DNA of 35,139 bases, taken from a virus. Both the position numbers and the translations under genes were made by a program. The notes below the pieces were generated by a model. The model was not told the origin of the DNA and did no database searches. It saw only the letters and a program-made list of their open reading frames with translations. Where the stretch lies: positions 1 to 35,139 of the IMG/VR virus record IMGVR_UViG_3300023118_000022. The stretch is one strand, 5' to 3'. Positions 21,230-30,029 of the stretch are shown piece by piece (within the stretch, counting starts at the first letter, position 1; each line of letters starts with the position of its first letter).

Positions 21230-21590
21230 CACGGCCTTTCTTAAAGAACCTATTAACTGGGAGACGAAGGACGAACACGGTGACAACCTTAAGAAGGACT
21301 TCGGTAAGCTGCCGTGGCACCTGTTCCCTTACGATGCTGCAGAAGAGATCGTTAAGGTTCTAGACTTTGGTGCCAAGAAGTACAGTGCCCGAGGTTGGGA
21401 AGTGGGTATGGACTGGTCCCGTGTGTACAGTGCGCTCATGCGCCATATGTTCGCTTGGTTCTTCCGTCGTGGTACTGATCCTGATACTGGCCTGTCCCAC
21501 CTAGCCCATGCGGGCTGTTGTATCCTGTTCCTGATTGCTTACGAGAAGCGTAAGGTAGGCAACGACGATCGACCAACCATTCCTGAGTAA
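21222..21590 (+). CDS. DUF5664 family protein (dATP/dGTP diphosphohydrolase-like)
   Basis: The likely start is GTG 21222, overlapping the RNR stop by eight bases and giving 122 aa. The frame is open further upstream, but only as an overlap with RNR. LPWHLFPYDAAEEIVKVLDF and GAKKYSARGWEVGMDWSRVY lead to ALMRHMFAWFFRRGTDPDTG and LSHLAHAGCCILFLIAYE. This is the all-helical DUF5664 pattern, whose members are described as dATP/dGTP diphosphohydrolases. It may trim purine dNTPs to balance the pool made by RNR and ThyX. It is the last gene of the plus-strand block and ends at the terminator. Confidence 0.8.
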   Translation: MSNTAFLKEPINWETKDEHGDNLKKDFGKLPWHLFPYDAAEEIVKVLDFGAKKYSARGWEVGMDWSRVYSALMRHMFAWFFRRGTDPDTGLSHLAHAGCCILFLIAYEKRKVGNDDRPTIPE

Positions 21591-21606
21591 TCACTAGGCA
21601 AAAAGA

Positions 21607-21640
21607 AACCCCGGCGTCCTTTCGGATACCGGGGTTTTTC
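21607..21640. terminator. bidirectional rho-independent terminator between the converging blocks
   Basis: AAACCCCGG (21607-21615) pairs perfectly with CCGGGGTTT (21630-21638), followed by TTTTT on the plus strand. The run aaaaagaaa before the stem supplies the T-tract on the minus strand. It lies 16 bases after the last plus-strand gene and 25 bases from the end of the minus-strand block, so it can stop transcription from both sides. Confidence 0.93.
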
Positions 21641-21664
21641 TATGTTCAGATTTGACCGGAGGAC

Positions 21665-24202
21665 TTATTCCCAGCTATTGAGAAAGTCGTCATAGGCCAT
21701 GGTCGTACGGTTCAGACCATCACCATCATAGTAGCTCTTACCAGATGGTAGAGGTAGACCAGCCCACTCTTGGGCTAGGCGCTTACCGAAGGTAGCCTTA
21801 TCAATAGCTCCACTACGGTACTCATTCAATCCCCTACGTTCAAGCAGCTTCCTAGCTAGCTCATCCTGCAGTTCAGGAGTGAAGAGGGTATCGTCTCCAA
21901 TGTCATTCTCTTTAAGTAGTTCATTGAGAGTACCTTGGATGATCTGGTATCTACCTACTGCACTAGAGGGGAACGTCCCCTTGTTCTGCACCATGTAGGC
22001 TTGGAGTTGCTTAACGTCCCCTACGCTTAGTCGGTCTAGTGGTTGAGCGTTCTTACCGTTCCCACTTACTGCGTTGTAGTTGCCCCCAGACTCAGGCCCT
22101 GCGATGGTATCAAGGAGTTGCCTCTCCTGCTCCGCCGCTGGTCTGGCCTGCCAAGCCCCTAAAAAAGCGTCGAAGGGACTACCTCCCGTGCCCGGCTTGT
22201 CAAGGTTCTTACCTACTGCATCACCTGCACCAGCCACACTACGGTAGAGCTTCGACCAGAAGCTATCCTGTGTAGACTTAGTGGTATCCAATCCCTTCTG
22301 CTTAATTAGGTCTGTGATGGCTACAGCCGGGTCACTACCCTCTGCTTCTAGGATTGGCTTGATAAGGCTGATGCCTTGGTTAAGCTGCTTCACGCTCTGC
22401 TCTAGAGCTGCGTTGTTCCAGTTACTAACCATGTTTCCACCAAGGAAACCCTTAACTCCCTTCTGTGCCTCACGGCCCTGCGGAGTAAGGCCCCAAGAGA
22501 ACTGGGCAGTCTTAGGATCAAACTTCACCTCGGTGTAAGGCATCATAGCCTGACCTTCCTTGGTGCCATCAATAGCACTACCGAAGGTAGCTACGAAGAC
22601 TTGCTTAGACCAGTTAGTGTAGTTAGCCCACACAGCAGGATTAGCCTGCCCCAGTTCCTGCATCTTCTTAGTAACCTCAGGGCTAGACATCTTGGAGAAG
22701 ACAGCCAGCTTATCGTCAGTAGTACGGAAGCGAGTAATGAACGGAGTGTTCTTACTACCGAACATGGACTCAGCAATGTTAAGAGCTACATCAGGACGAG
22801 TGTTCTTGTCCATCAGCATGTCGACATGACCTGCAATAGAGGCCTGAAACGCTTTAGTGTCCTTAGGATCAAGGGCTTTAATCTGATCATGATACTCATT
22901 CAGACTAGCACTACCAGCAGTAGTAGTCCTTACTGCTTGAGACTGGATCACAGCCTGCATAGCACCACTCAGTAGAGCATTGCCATTAGCACTGAGAGCC
23001 AACTGAGACAGAGAGTCTCCACCAATCTTCTGGAAGTCACTGATAGCCTGTAGGGGAGCGTTGTCATTGACAAGCTTAGCTACACGAGCATCCTGAGAAG
23101 CTTTAGCCATATTCACAGTCTGGTTTACTAGACCGTATTGATTGTTTAGGATCATATCCTTGATCTGAGTGATCGGGAACATAGCCTGCTCCTGTAGAGC
23201 CTTAGCCTTATCAGGAGGAAGATAGCTAGAGAGAGACTTACCGCGATCATTAGGCTGGAACAAAGCCTGCTGTGCTACCTGCCTAGCCTGTGCCTCTAGT
23301 AGAGCAAAGGTAGAGAGGAACTCCTGCTGCTGTTCCGGTGTAGGAGCCTTACCACTAGCAACCTGTGCAGTGATACGATCCCTGAATGCTCCGAAGCCTG
23401 CCTTCTCACTTGTATCAGAAATGAAGCGATTCATCGACACGTTCAAGGTGTCTGTGGCAATGGACATAGCCTCCTGCTCATTAGCCTGTCCTAGAGAAGC
23501 ATTGTACTCTAGGTCTGCTTTACGAGCCTTAAGACTTTCTTCCTGTGCTTTACGCTGGCCCACTACGTTCTCAATCTGAACGATAGCGTTAGGGTCACCC
23601 TGCTGGTAGGACTTAAGCAGATCAGGAGGGACCAAGCCTAAGTTCTGACGAACAAAGCTCTCATCCCTACCACGTCCAGCCTCAGCCCTAGAGGCTGCCT
23701 GCTGTGCTTCCTGATTAAGTTCATTACGAAGTTGGTTAGCAGGAGTACCACCAGTGATACGAGAAATCTGCTGATCAATGTACTCACGCTGACCGGGATA
23801 CTTAGCCCTAAGAGACTTGGTAGTGGTGTTCAACTGAGACCAGTAGTAGACATCACTTACTTTACCCGCAGCCCTAGCTGCATTAAGACGCTCTAGGTTA
23901 GACACAGCCGTGTCTACAGCGGGGTTCTGTGTCTGCCAGAAGTTATTGGCACCAGCCTTATCACGCTGTAGCTGAGCCAGAGCAACCTCATCAGTGACCT
24001 TATCATAGGACTGATAGATATCGTTCTGTATCTGAGCCTGCTGAGTTTCTTCCTGAGCAGCAGCCGACACCTTAAGAGTATTCCCTACACCCTCGAAGAG
24101 AGCTTCAAAGGTACGGTTAGGTGTAGGTCTATCCACTCCCTTCGAGTTGTTAAGGAAGTTAGGTACATCTGCAGGACCCGGTGTTGGGTTGAAATCTGCC
24201 AT
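21665..24202 (-). CDS. internal virion protein with C-terminal lysozyme-like domain
   Basis: An 845-aa protein from ATG 24202. Residues 1-690 are Gln/Ala-rich and helical (AAAQEETQQAQIQNDIYQS, NQEAQQAASRAEAG), typical of T7 gp15-like internal core proteins that form the DNA-ejection channel. The last 150 residues are a muralytic domain: LLDTIAGPESGGNYNAVSG has the probable catalytic glutamate, followed by SSAVGRYQIIQGTLNELL and FTPELQDELARKLLERRG. This resembles the lambda-R/GH104-like transglycosylase fold. It would open peptidoglycan during genome entry. In T7 this activity is at the N-terminus of gp16, so the domain order differs here. It is last in the minus-strand block. Confidence 0.82.
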   Translation of the reverse strand: MADFNPTPGPADVPNFLNNSKGVDRPTPNRTFEALFEGVGNTLKVSAAAQEETQQAQIQNDIYQSYDKVTDEVALAQLQRDKAGANNFWQTQNPAVDTAVSNLERLNAARAAGKVSDVYYWSQLNTTTKSLRAKYPGQREYIDQQISRITGGTPANQLRNELNQEAQQAASRAEAGRGRDESFVRQNLGLVPPDLLKSYQQGDPNAIVQIENVVGQRKAQEESLKARKADLEYNASLGQANEQEAMSIATDTLNVSMNRFISDTSEKAGFGAFRDRITAQVASGKAPTPEQQQEFLSTFALLEAQARQVAQQALFQPNDRGKSLSSYLPPDKAKALQEQAMFPITQIKDMILNNQYGLVNQTVNMAKASQDARVAKLVNDNAPLQAISDFQKIGGDSLSQLALSANGNALLSGAMQAVIQSQAVRTTTAGSASLNEYHDQIKALDPKDTKAFQASIAGHVDMLMDKNTRPDVALNIAESMFGSKNTPFITRFRTTDDKLAVFSKMSSPEVTKKMQELGQANPAVWANYTNWSKQVFVATFGSAIDGTKEGQAMMPYTEVKFDPKTAQFSWGLTPQGREAQKGVKGFLGGNMVSNWNNAALEQSVKQLNQGISLIKPILEAEGSDPAVAITDLIKQKGLDTTKSTQDSFWSKLYRSVAGAGDAVGKNLDKPGTGGSPFDAFLGAWQARPAAEQERQLLDTIAGPESGGNYNAVSGNGKNAQPLDRLSVGDVKQLQAYMVQNKGTFPSSAVGRYQIIQGTLNELLKENDIGDDTLFTPELQDELARKLLERRGLNEYRSGAIDKATFGKRLAQEWAGLPLPSGKSYYDGDGLNRTTMAYDDFLNSWE

Positions 24203-24205
24203 CTG

Positions 24206-27200
24206 TTACTGATCCTTGCCGATAGACATTAAGTTCTTCTCCATAGCGTCTTTAGCTTCTTTAGGTGCCTGACGGAACCATTTGCTGTCAATAGTCTCTA
24301 GAACAGACTGACCACGTACAGCATCCTGAGTAAGCTGGGAAGCTTCCTGAGGGGTGAACCCACCCATCTGAGTAATAGCGGCAGCTCTAGCATTGTACGA
24401 CTTCATGCTATCCCAGTCCTGATCCTTAGCAGCTTGGAAACCCTTCTGCAGGTTCTTCACTACGTCTTTACCAAGTACCTTCTTAGCATCAGCCTGCTTC
24501 TTTAGGATATCCCCCTTAGCAAAAGCATCCGCTATTGCGATAGGGGTTAGACCGGTCATAGCACCAACGATAGAATCAAAAGTGGTTGTGGGAGCAATGT
24601 AAGTATTGTTCTTAGAGATGTACTTACCAAGGTTCCAAGCCATAACAATCTTAGTAGCATTATCGACACTAGAAATGTTACGAGCAGCATCCAGCATGTC
24701 TTCTACTGCGAGGTTCTTATACTCTCCTGTACCACGAGTTACATCGTAGACAGAAGACATCACAGGATAGATAGACTTTAGAATGTCACCAGTGATGGAA
24801 CCAGAAGCACCAAACACGAAGTCGTTAAGAGTCTTGTCACCATCAATAATCTCCTTAAAGATACTAAGACCACCGGGACCTAGACGCTGAGACACGTTGT
24901 ACTCAGTTCCAGTAGCAGCCTGTAGCATCGTAGAGATCATACCTTCGTGCCAAGCATCGACCATACCGTTGTCCATGTTAACACCACGAGCAATCATCTG
25001 CTCCCTTATTTCCTCATACCAAGGCCAGACACCAGTAGTAGCACCCACACCAGTGGGGATACCATAGAGGCTGCTATAGGTAAGGAAGGCTCTAGCCTTT
25101 TCACTACGGGTCAGACGACCCGAGTTACCAAAGCCACCGCTAAGGAACTGCTCCATGAGGCGGGCTTGGAAGGCAAAGAACTGGGTAGGAACAGAGAAGA
25201 TACCAGACTGCCAAGCAGCACTAGAAGCTCTGGTCATGTTCAGGGAGAGTAGATCAGCCCTGTCCAGTATCTTCTGACGCTCTAGGTTACCAATGGCTTT
25301 ACCGGGGTTAGCTTGCTTAAACTCACGGAAAGCAGCCTGCCAACCAGAGAGTCGAACCATACGCTCAGTCTCCTTAAAGAATACCGTACCCTTATCTAGA
25401 AAGTTACCAACAGTACTCTCATAGACCTTGGGATCAGTAACATCATTTTTAAAGGCTACTTCACCTTCTACGTTACTATAGCCAGTCTTCTTAAGTTCGT
25501 ACCAGCTTTCCAAGATATCTTCTTTAGACTGCCTTGTCAACCGAGAGGCATTCTCCGCCATAGCTTCCACAACCTTAGGGTTGCTGTTGAGGCTCATACG
25601 ACGGAAGTACCAAGCAGTACCATAGGCAGGGAAAGCATTCTGTACACCTGCTACAGCCATAACATGGGCTAGGCCCTGTCCCTGCACGAACATCTGCACG
25701 GGATTGAATAGACCAAGCTTGGAATGGAAGGCCACACTACGCATGAAGCGAGTAGGATCAGCTACGTTACCCAGCATGTGATCAGAGACGAAGTCACTAG
25801 CACCCTGTCCAAGGCTGTTGTAGACCATGTTAGCGGTCTTGTCCTGTACCCAGCGAATGTTCTTACCAAGACCAGTCTCAGTACCAATGAAGTTCAAGGC
25901 AGCTTTAGCAGCATTACGTGCAGCAGCTAGCTTATCCTTGTTACTGTTCTTGGTGTCCAGAGGAAGGTTGGAGAGATACTCCATGGGATCACGAAGGAAC
26001 TCATCCTTGCTCACCGTCAGTACGTCTTCGAACTCCGAAGAGAACTTCTCAATAGCAGTAATACGGTAATCATTCATAGCCCTGTCGGACATGATGTTCC
26101 GCATACTACGGTTGAGGGTGGGCAGAGGGTCTAGCATCTTAGCACTGTCTAGACGGTAGGTTGGGTTGCTTTCGCTTCCACCTTCACGTACGGTCCAGAG
26201 GTCTGGATCGCGGCTAGTAGTAAACTCCTTATCCAGCAACTGGTAGTTACCGTAGTTAGACTCGGTAGCGTTCTGGTCGTACTGGATGGTTCGATAGTCA
26301 TCAATGGTCTTCCTTCCACTACCCACGTTCACAAAGGGTTCAGTCTTAGAGAACTGAGCCTTGATCACATCACCAGAGGTAGGATCAATAGCGTCTTCAA
26401 AGAAAGACTTGAACTGGTTCTCATCGAAGGGAAGGTTACGAGCAAGGTAGCTCTTAAGTTCACTCGTACCTAGAAGCTTACGAGCCTCTTCCATACGAGC
26501 AGAATACTTCGCTGCTTCTGCCTGTGTTTCAAAGCCGAAGACAACTCGATCCCCCACGTACATCTTAGCCTGATCCATACCAGTATCGATACGGGGCTGC
26601 TTGACGTAGAACTTACTCTCCCACACTCGGTGACCACCGGGCTTGTAGGGAAGCTGGTCCCAAGGTAGACGCTGTTCCTGAAAGGACTTCACAAGAAGGA
26701 AGTTAACAGGGTCATCCACACCAGTGACCTTAGAGAAGGGACGCTGCATCAGAGCCTGATACACCTCAATAGGCTTAAAGCCTTTGGTGTCCATGTAGCT
26801 AGAAACAAGAGCCTTATCCTCATCAGTCATGATGGTAGACTTGAACATCTTATGTTCGTTAGAAGCCTCGTCATAGAGTAGAACAGTAAAGGGTTCTTCG
26901 TCGTACTGAGGGAGCTTTACAATCTCTTTACCTTCGAAGTTACGGATAGGTGTATCCACTTCTTCACCAGTCTTAGGATCATTCACCTTATAGCTGTAGG
27001 TGTACTCCTTGACACCCTGCCTAGCCTTGTCTCTGTACACACCGAAGTTACGGACAGTCCAGTCAAAGTCATTCAGAGCGACGTAGTCGAAGTACGCCTT
27101 AGCCTCAGCTTCACTAGGAGCTACGTTGTTTACAGTACGGTAGTTGCTCTCGAAACCTTCTAGGGTATCAGCAAAGCGACCAATCTCTCCATTAGCTGGA

Positions 27201-29032
27201 TTTACATAGCGACGATCACTGTCCCACAGACGACCAAGACGGTTACGCTGCTTACGGTTGAGAGAACCAATGCTCTCACCCACAGCCTTACCATAGCGAT
27301 GCATCTCGTTTGCGAGGCCCTGAGCGGCCTTACGCTGGCCTCTAGTGAATGGGTCTACTAAATCATCAGCCGTACGCATAAAGCCCAGCAGCGTGGTCGC
27401 TAGGCCACTAGGAACGGTGTTCCCGGTAGATACCATAACGTCACGTACTGCGTCCTGAGTTTCATCCAAGGTACGAGTGACATCAATAGCGAAGCCAGTA
27501 CCCTGTTGCACAATACGGTAGTCCCCGTCCAGCAGTTTGTACTCTTCACGAGCGAAGTAGCCCGCCTGAGCATTGCTAGAGAACAGGGTCTGATCAGGCT
27601 TAGCTAGCTTGACACTGACCTCGTAGGTACCAGCCAGAGAAGGCTGACGAGACACGTAGTCGATATCGAGTACAGCATCGTTGAGGTGTTTGAACTCCTG
27701 CCGAGCTACAGCCTTAGCCCCAGTCAGTCCAGCCTGTAGAGCTTCATCACTGAGACGTCCAATGGTAGGGGTAGTGATAGCCTGCCTGATAGCTGAGCTA
27801 GTGTCTTGCGCATGTTGAACGATGCGATCCGTTGCTTCACGACTAAAAGTACCGATGCGATCCCCTATCGTGTCAGGGTCGAAGATCGAGGCTACTTTGG
27901 TCTTAAGCTGATTGGTACGGAAGTTAGGGTCTGCTTCACTCCACAGGTCGTTCATCCGAACGATGGCCTGATGGTCAGCAGCCTTCTCCACATTACCTTG
28001 GTGCGTTAGGACTTTGTTAACATCAGGCACTATGCCCTCTAGTCCCTTCACAGCGTCACTGACGGCCTTTCGTGTCTCCCCCTTAGTCAGAGAGCCAGCG
28101 ATCTTAGAAACGGCGTCTACGCCCTTCCTAGCGCCTTTAACAGCCAATCCACCGAGACCCAAGGTAGCCACATCGGCTACGTCCAGTGCTCCGAAGAGAT
28201 TCTGTAGGTACTCATCACTGGTAGAGAAGCTAATCACTGCACTAGCGAAGGTCTCTGCATCCAGTACGTTGCTAGAGGCGATGTCTTCCACTGCGTCACG
28301 GAACGCTACCTTAAATTCCTTCTCAGGAAGGAGGTACAGGTACTCGATCTGCTGACGAAGGTTTTCACCGGGAAGGTAGGAACCAAACTTCTGGTCCTTA
28401 ATGGCATTGCTGGTGTTAGCCCACGACTTGAAGGGGATCATCGTCTCCCCGTACATGCCAATGGTCTCAGCCCAGCCCATGGACTTCTTACGCTGGGCAA
28501 GGTCCTCTAGGACAGTCTGAGCGAACTCTTTACGCATGATGACCTGAGACCCAATGTCACCCTCTTCCTCTACCTCCTGAGGTTCCGTATCCTTGAACTC
28601 AGCCTTGTTGGTGAAGTCACGGATATACGCCTGAGAGAACTTCTTCTCTAGGATGGTGTCAGGATCAGTCTCAATGTCAGTCTGGCTAAGCAGCATGATA
28701 TCTGCCATCTCACCAGTGGACAGGGGAGTAGCCTTGTTTGCCACCATATCATTGATGAGGTTCAGCTTCTCCTGCCTAAAGGCTATGTCTTCCTTAGCAG
28801 CCATCTGCCGACGAAGTATACCTTCTTCACCAGCGTAGATGTTGTTACGTAGGGCTTCTACACCGGGTGAGTCTTCACCAATGGCATAGTGAGCCTTAGC
28901 AGCCCTAGTCGTAGCAACACCTTCGTCCACGCTCTGCTTATTGATATCCACAAAGCTGACAGTGTCATCAGTGGGAGTCGTAAGCGTATCGGGGGCGAAG
29001 GTGACAGTTTCGTTATTCGGGTAGTCTACCAC
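24206..29032 (-). CDS. giant internal virion / DNA-ejection protein (T7 gp16-like)
   Basis: A 1608-aa protein from GTG 29032 (AAGGAG upstream), whose start overlaps the previous gene's stop. Size, place between gp14-like and gp15-like genes, and long helical stretches fit the largest core protein of podoviruses, which is ejected into the cell and helps pull in DNA. The sequence alternates charged helices with hydrophobic segments, e.g. FGALDVADVATLGLGGLAVK near residue 285 and FLTYSSLYGIPTGVGATTGV near residue 1290, which could insert in the membrane. I see no lysozyme motif; that activity lies in the neighbouring gene. Only three bases separate its stop from the next gene. Confidence 0.75.
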   Translation of the reverse strand: MVDYPNNETVTFAPDTLTTPTDDTVSFVDINKQSVDEGVATTRAAKAHYAIGEDSPGVEALRNNIYAGEEGILRRQMAAKEDIAFRQEKLNLINDMVANKATPLSTGEMADIMLLSQTDIETDPDTILEKKFSQAYIRDFTNKAEFKDTEPQEVEEEGDIGSQVIMRKEFAQTVLEDLAQRKKSMGWAETIGMYGETMIPFKSWANTSNAIKDQKFGSYLPGENLRQQIEYLYLLPEKEFKVAFRDAVEDIASSNVLDAETFASAVISFSTSDEYLQNLFGALDVADVATLGLGGLAVKGARKGVDAVSKIAGSLTKGETRKAVSDAVKGLEGIVPDVNKVLTHQGNVEKAADHQAIVRMNDLWSEADPNFRTNQLKTKVASIFDPDTIGDRIGTFSREATDRIVQHAQDTSSAIRQAITTPTIGRLSDEALQAGLTGAKAVARQEFKHLNDAVLDIDYVSRQPSLAGTYEVSVKLAKPDQTLFSSNAQAGYFAREEYKLLDGDYRIVQQGTGFAIDVTRTLDETQDAVRDVMVSTGNTVPSGLATTLLGFMRTADDLVDPFTRGQRKAAQGLANEMHRYGKAVGESIGSLNRKQRNRLGRLWDSDRRYVNPANGEIGRFADTLEGFESNYRTVNNVAPSEAEAKAYFDYVALNDFDWTVRNFGVYRDKARQGVKEYTYSYKVNDPKTGEEVDTPIRNFEGKEIVKLPQYDEEPFTVLLYDEASNEHKMFKSTIMTDEDKALVSSYMDTKGFKPIEVYQALMQRPFSKVTGVDDPVNFLLVKSFQEQRLPWDQLPYKPGGHRVWESKFYVKQPRIDTGMDQAKMYVGDRVVFGFETQAEAAKYSARMEEARKLLGTSELKSYLARNLPFDENQFKSFFEDAIDPTSGDVIKAQFSKTEPFVNVGSGRKTIDDYRTIQYDQNATESNYGNYQLLDKEFTTSRDPDLWTVREGGSESNPTYRLDSAKMLDPLPTLNRSMRNIMSDRAMNDYRITAIEKFSSEFEDVLTVSKDEFLRDPMEYLSNLPLDTKNSNKDKLAAARNAAKAALNFIGTETGLGKNIRWVQDKTANMVYNSLGQGASDFVSDHMLGNVADPTRFMRSVAFHSKLGLFNPVQMFVQGQGLAHVMAVAGVQNAFPAYGTAWYFRRMSLNSNPKVVEAMAENASRLTRQSKEDILESWYELKKTGYSNVEGEVAFKNDVTDPKVYESTVGNFLDKGTVFFKETERMVRLSGWQAAFREFKQANPGKAIGNLERQKILDRADLLSLNMTRASSAAWQSGIFSVPTQFFAFQARLMEQFLSGGFGNSGRLTRSEKARAFLTYSSLYGIPTGVGATTGVWPWYEEIREQMIARGVNMDNGMVDAWHEGMISTMLQAATGTEYNVSQRLGPGGLSIFKEIIDGDKTLNDFVFGASGSITGDILKSIYPVMSSVYDVTRGTGEYKNLAVEDMLDAARNISSVDNATKIVMAWNLGKYISKNNTYIAPTTTFDSIVGAMTGLTPIAIADAFAKGDILKKQADAKKVLGKDVVKNLQKGFQAAKDQDWDSMKSYNARAAAITQMGGFTPQEASQLTQDAVRGQSVLETIDSKWFRQAPKEAKDAMEKNLMSIGKDQ

Positions 29033-29559
29033 GAGTAAGGTGCTCCTTGGTCGGTAATGGTAAGAGGACGCTGAGTAGTGGGACTACCACCAACCTGATT
29101 GAATGTTTTGCTAGTGGATTGTAGTGCCCCACCGAGGCTTGAGATACCACCACCAACACTGCCAATGGTGCCACCAAGAGCTGCTGTACGGTAGCCTTCG
29201 TTAACACGCTGGTTAAGAGCAAACATCTGGTTACCCTGTGCTTCGGCAACGTTAGTAGCCTGTACACCAGCGTAGCCTTGATTCTGCTGCTGAGCGTAGG
29301 AACCGGGTAGAGCAGAACCACCGGGGTTAGCAGCACCCTGAGCAGTGGTAGTAGCTAGAGCCGTAGCACGAGCTAGGGTCGTCTGCCTGATGATCTCTCT
29401 GCGTCTACGCTGAGCGTCTAGCTGCATCTGTGATGCCCTGATCTGCTCTTGTACACCCTGAGCCTTTGATGCTTCCTGCTGTCCCTTGTACTGGATAGCT
29501 GCCCCACCTACGGACACAGCAGTACCAATAGCAAGTAGGGCGGTAGTTAGTGCTGCCAT
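29026..29559 (-). CDS. internal virion protein (T7 gp14-like)
   Basis: A 177-aa protein from ATG 29559. The N-terminus, MAALTTALLAIGTAVSVGGA, is a hydrophobic helix. A basic amphipathic helix follows (LDAQRRRREIIRQTTLARA), then a Gly/Ala/Gln-rich section with NPGGSALPGSYAQQQNQG and GGTIGSVGGGISSLGGALQ. This composition and its place just before the giant ejection protein match gp14-type core proteins that form a pore in the outer membrane on infection. Its stop overlaps the next gene's GTG by seven bases. Confidence 0.75.
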   Translation of the reverse strand: MAALTTALLAIGTAVSVGGAAIQYKGQQEASKAQGVQEQIRASQMQLDAQRRRREIIRQTTLARATALATTTAQGAANPGGSALPGSYAQQQNQGYAGVQATNVAEAQGNQMFALNQRVNEGYRTAALGGTIGSVGGGISSLGGALQSTSKTFNQVGGSPTTQRPLTITDQGAPYSW

Positions 29560-29560
29560 A

Positions 29561-30016
29561 TCATATTTCCTTTAAGAATGCTTTTTCAGTCATGGTGTAC
29601 CCCATTCGGGTATAGAACTTATCGACACTACCCTCTGAGGTAGACAGAGATACAAATTGAATGAAAGAAGCTCCTACCTTTTGAGACCAATACTCAGCAG
29701 CTTTAAAGAGATCAAGAGACATTCTAGATGTCCTATAGTCTGGCTCTACCCACCAAGCAATCTCTGTTGAGACTAGGTGGTCTGTGAACCCCAATGGGGA
29801 TAGAGACATAGCTACCATCCCCTTAGGAATATCTTGGTTATCACAACTAAGGATCACTATGTTCTTAGATGTATCTTCTATAAGCTTTAAGTAATTATCC
29901 TTAATCATGGTTATGTTCCTAGGCATATCCTTATAAGGAGATTGTCCTAGGAACTTGTCTACCATGTTAGTAACTAAGTCTATATCTTTATATAGAGCGA
30001 GTCTTAGGTTTGTCAA
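29561..30016 (-). CDS. GNAT-family N-acetyltransferase-like protein
   Basis: The likely start is TTG at 30016-30014, eight bases after AAGGA, giving 151 aa. A longer frame to 30103 would overlap the nozzle gene. The layout is GNAT-like: LRLALYKDIDLVTNMVDKFL at the start, NIVILSCDNQDIPKGMVAMS, then STEIAWWVEPDYRTSRMSLD and LFKAAEYWSQKVGASFIQFV. It closes with VDKFYTRMGYTMTEKAFLKE. The YRTSRMSLDL segment stands where the acetyl-CoA loop R/QxxGxG/A would be but lacks its glycines. Phage proteins like this lie among tail genes and may acetylate a virion or host protein. The function is unproven. Confidence 0.8.
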   Translation of the reverse strand: MTNLRLALYKDIDLVTNMVDKFLGQSPYKDMPRNITMIKDNYLKLIEDTSKNIVILSCDNQDIPKGMVAMSLSPLGFTDHLVSTEIAWWVEPDYRTSRMSLDLFKAAEYWSQKVGASFIQFVSLSTSEGSVDKFYTRMGYTMTEKAFLKEI

Positions 30017-30029
30017 GAGGTAGGTGTCC

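Noticed and set aside
17838-21590. Diaminopurine (Z) genome system, suggested by an HD phosphohydrolase and a purine dNTP hydrolase
   Set aside because: No PurZ (adenylosuccinate synthetase-like) gene is present, and the polymerase is a normal T7-like enzyme with proofreading.
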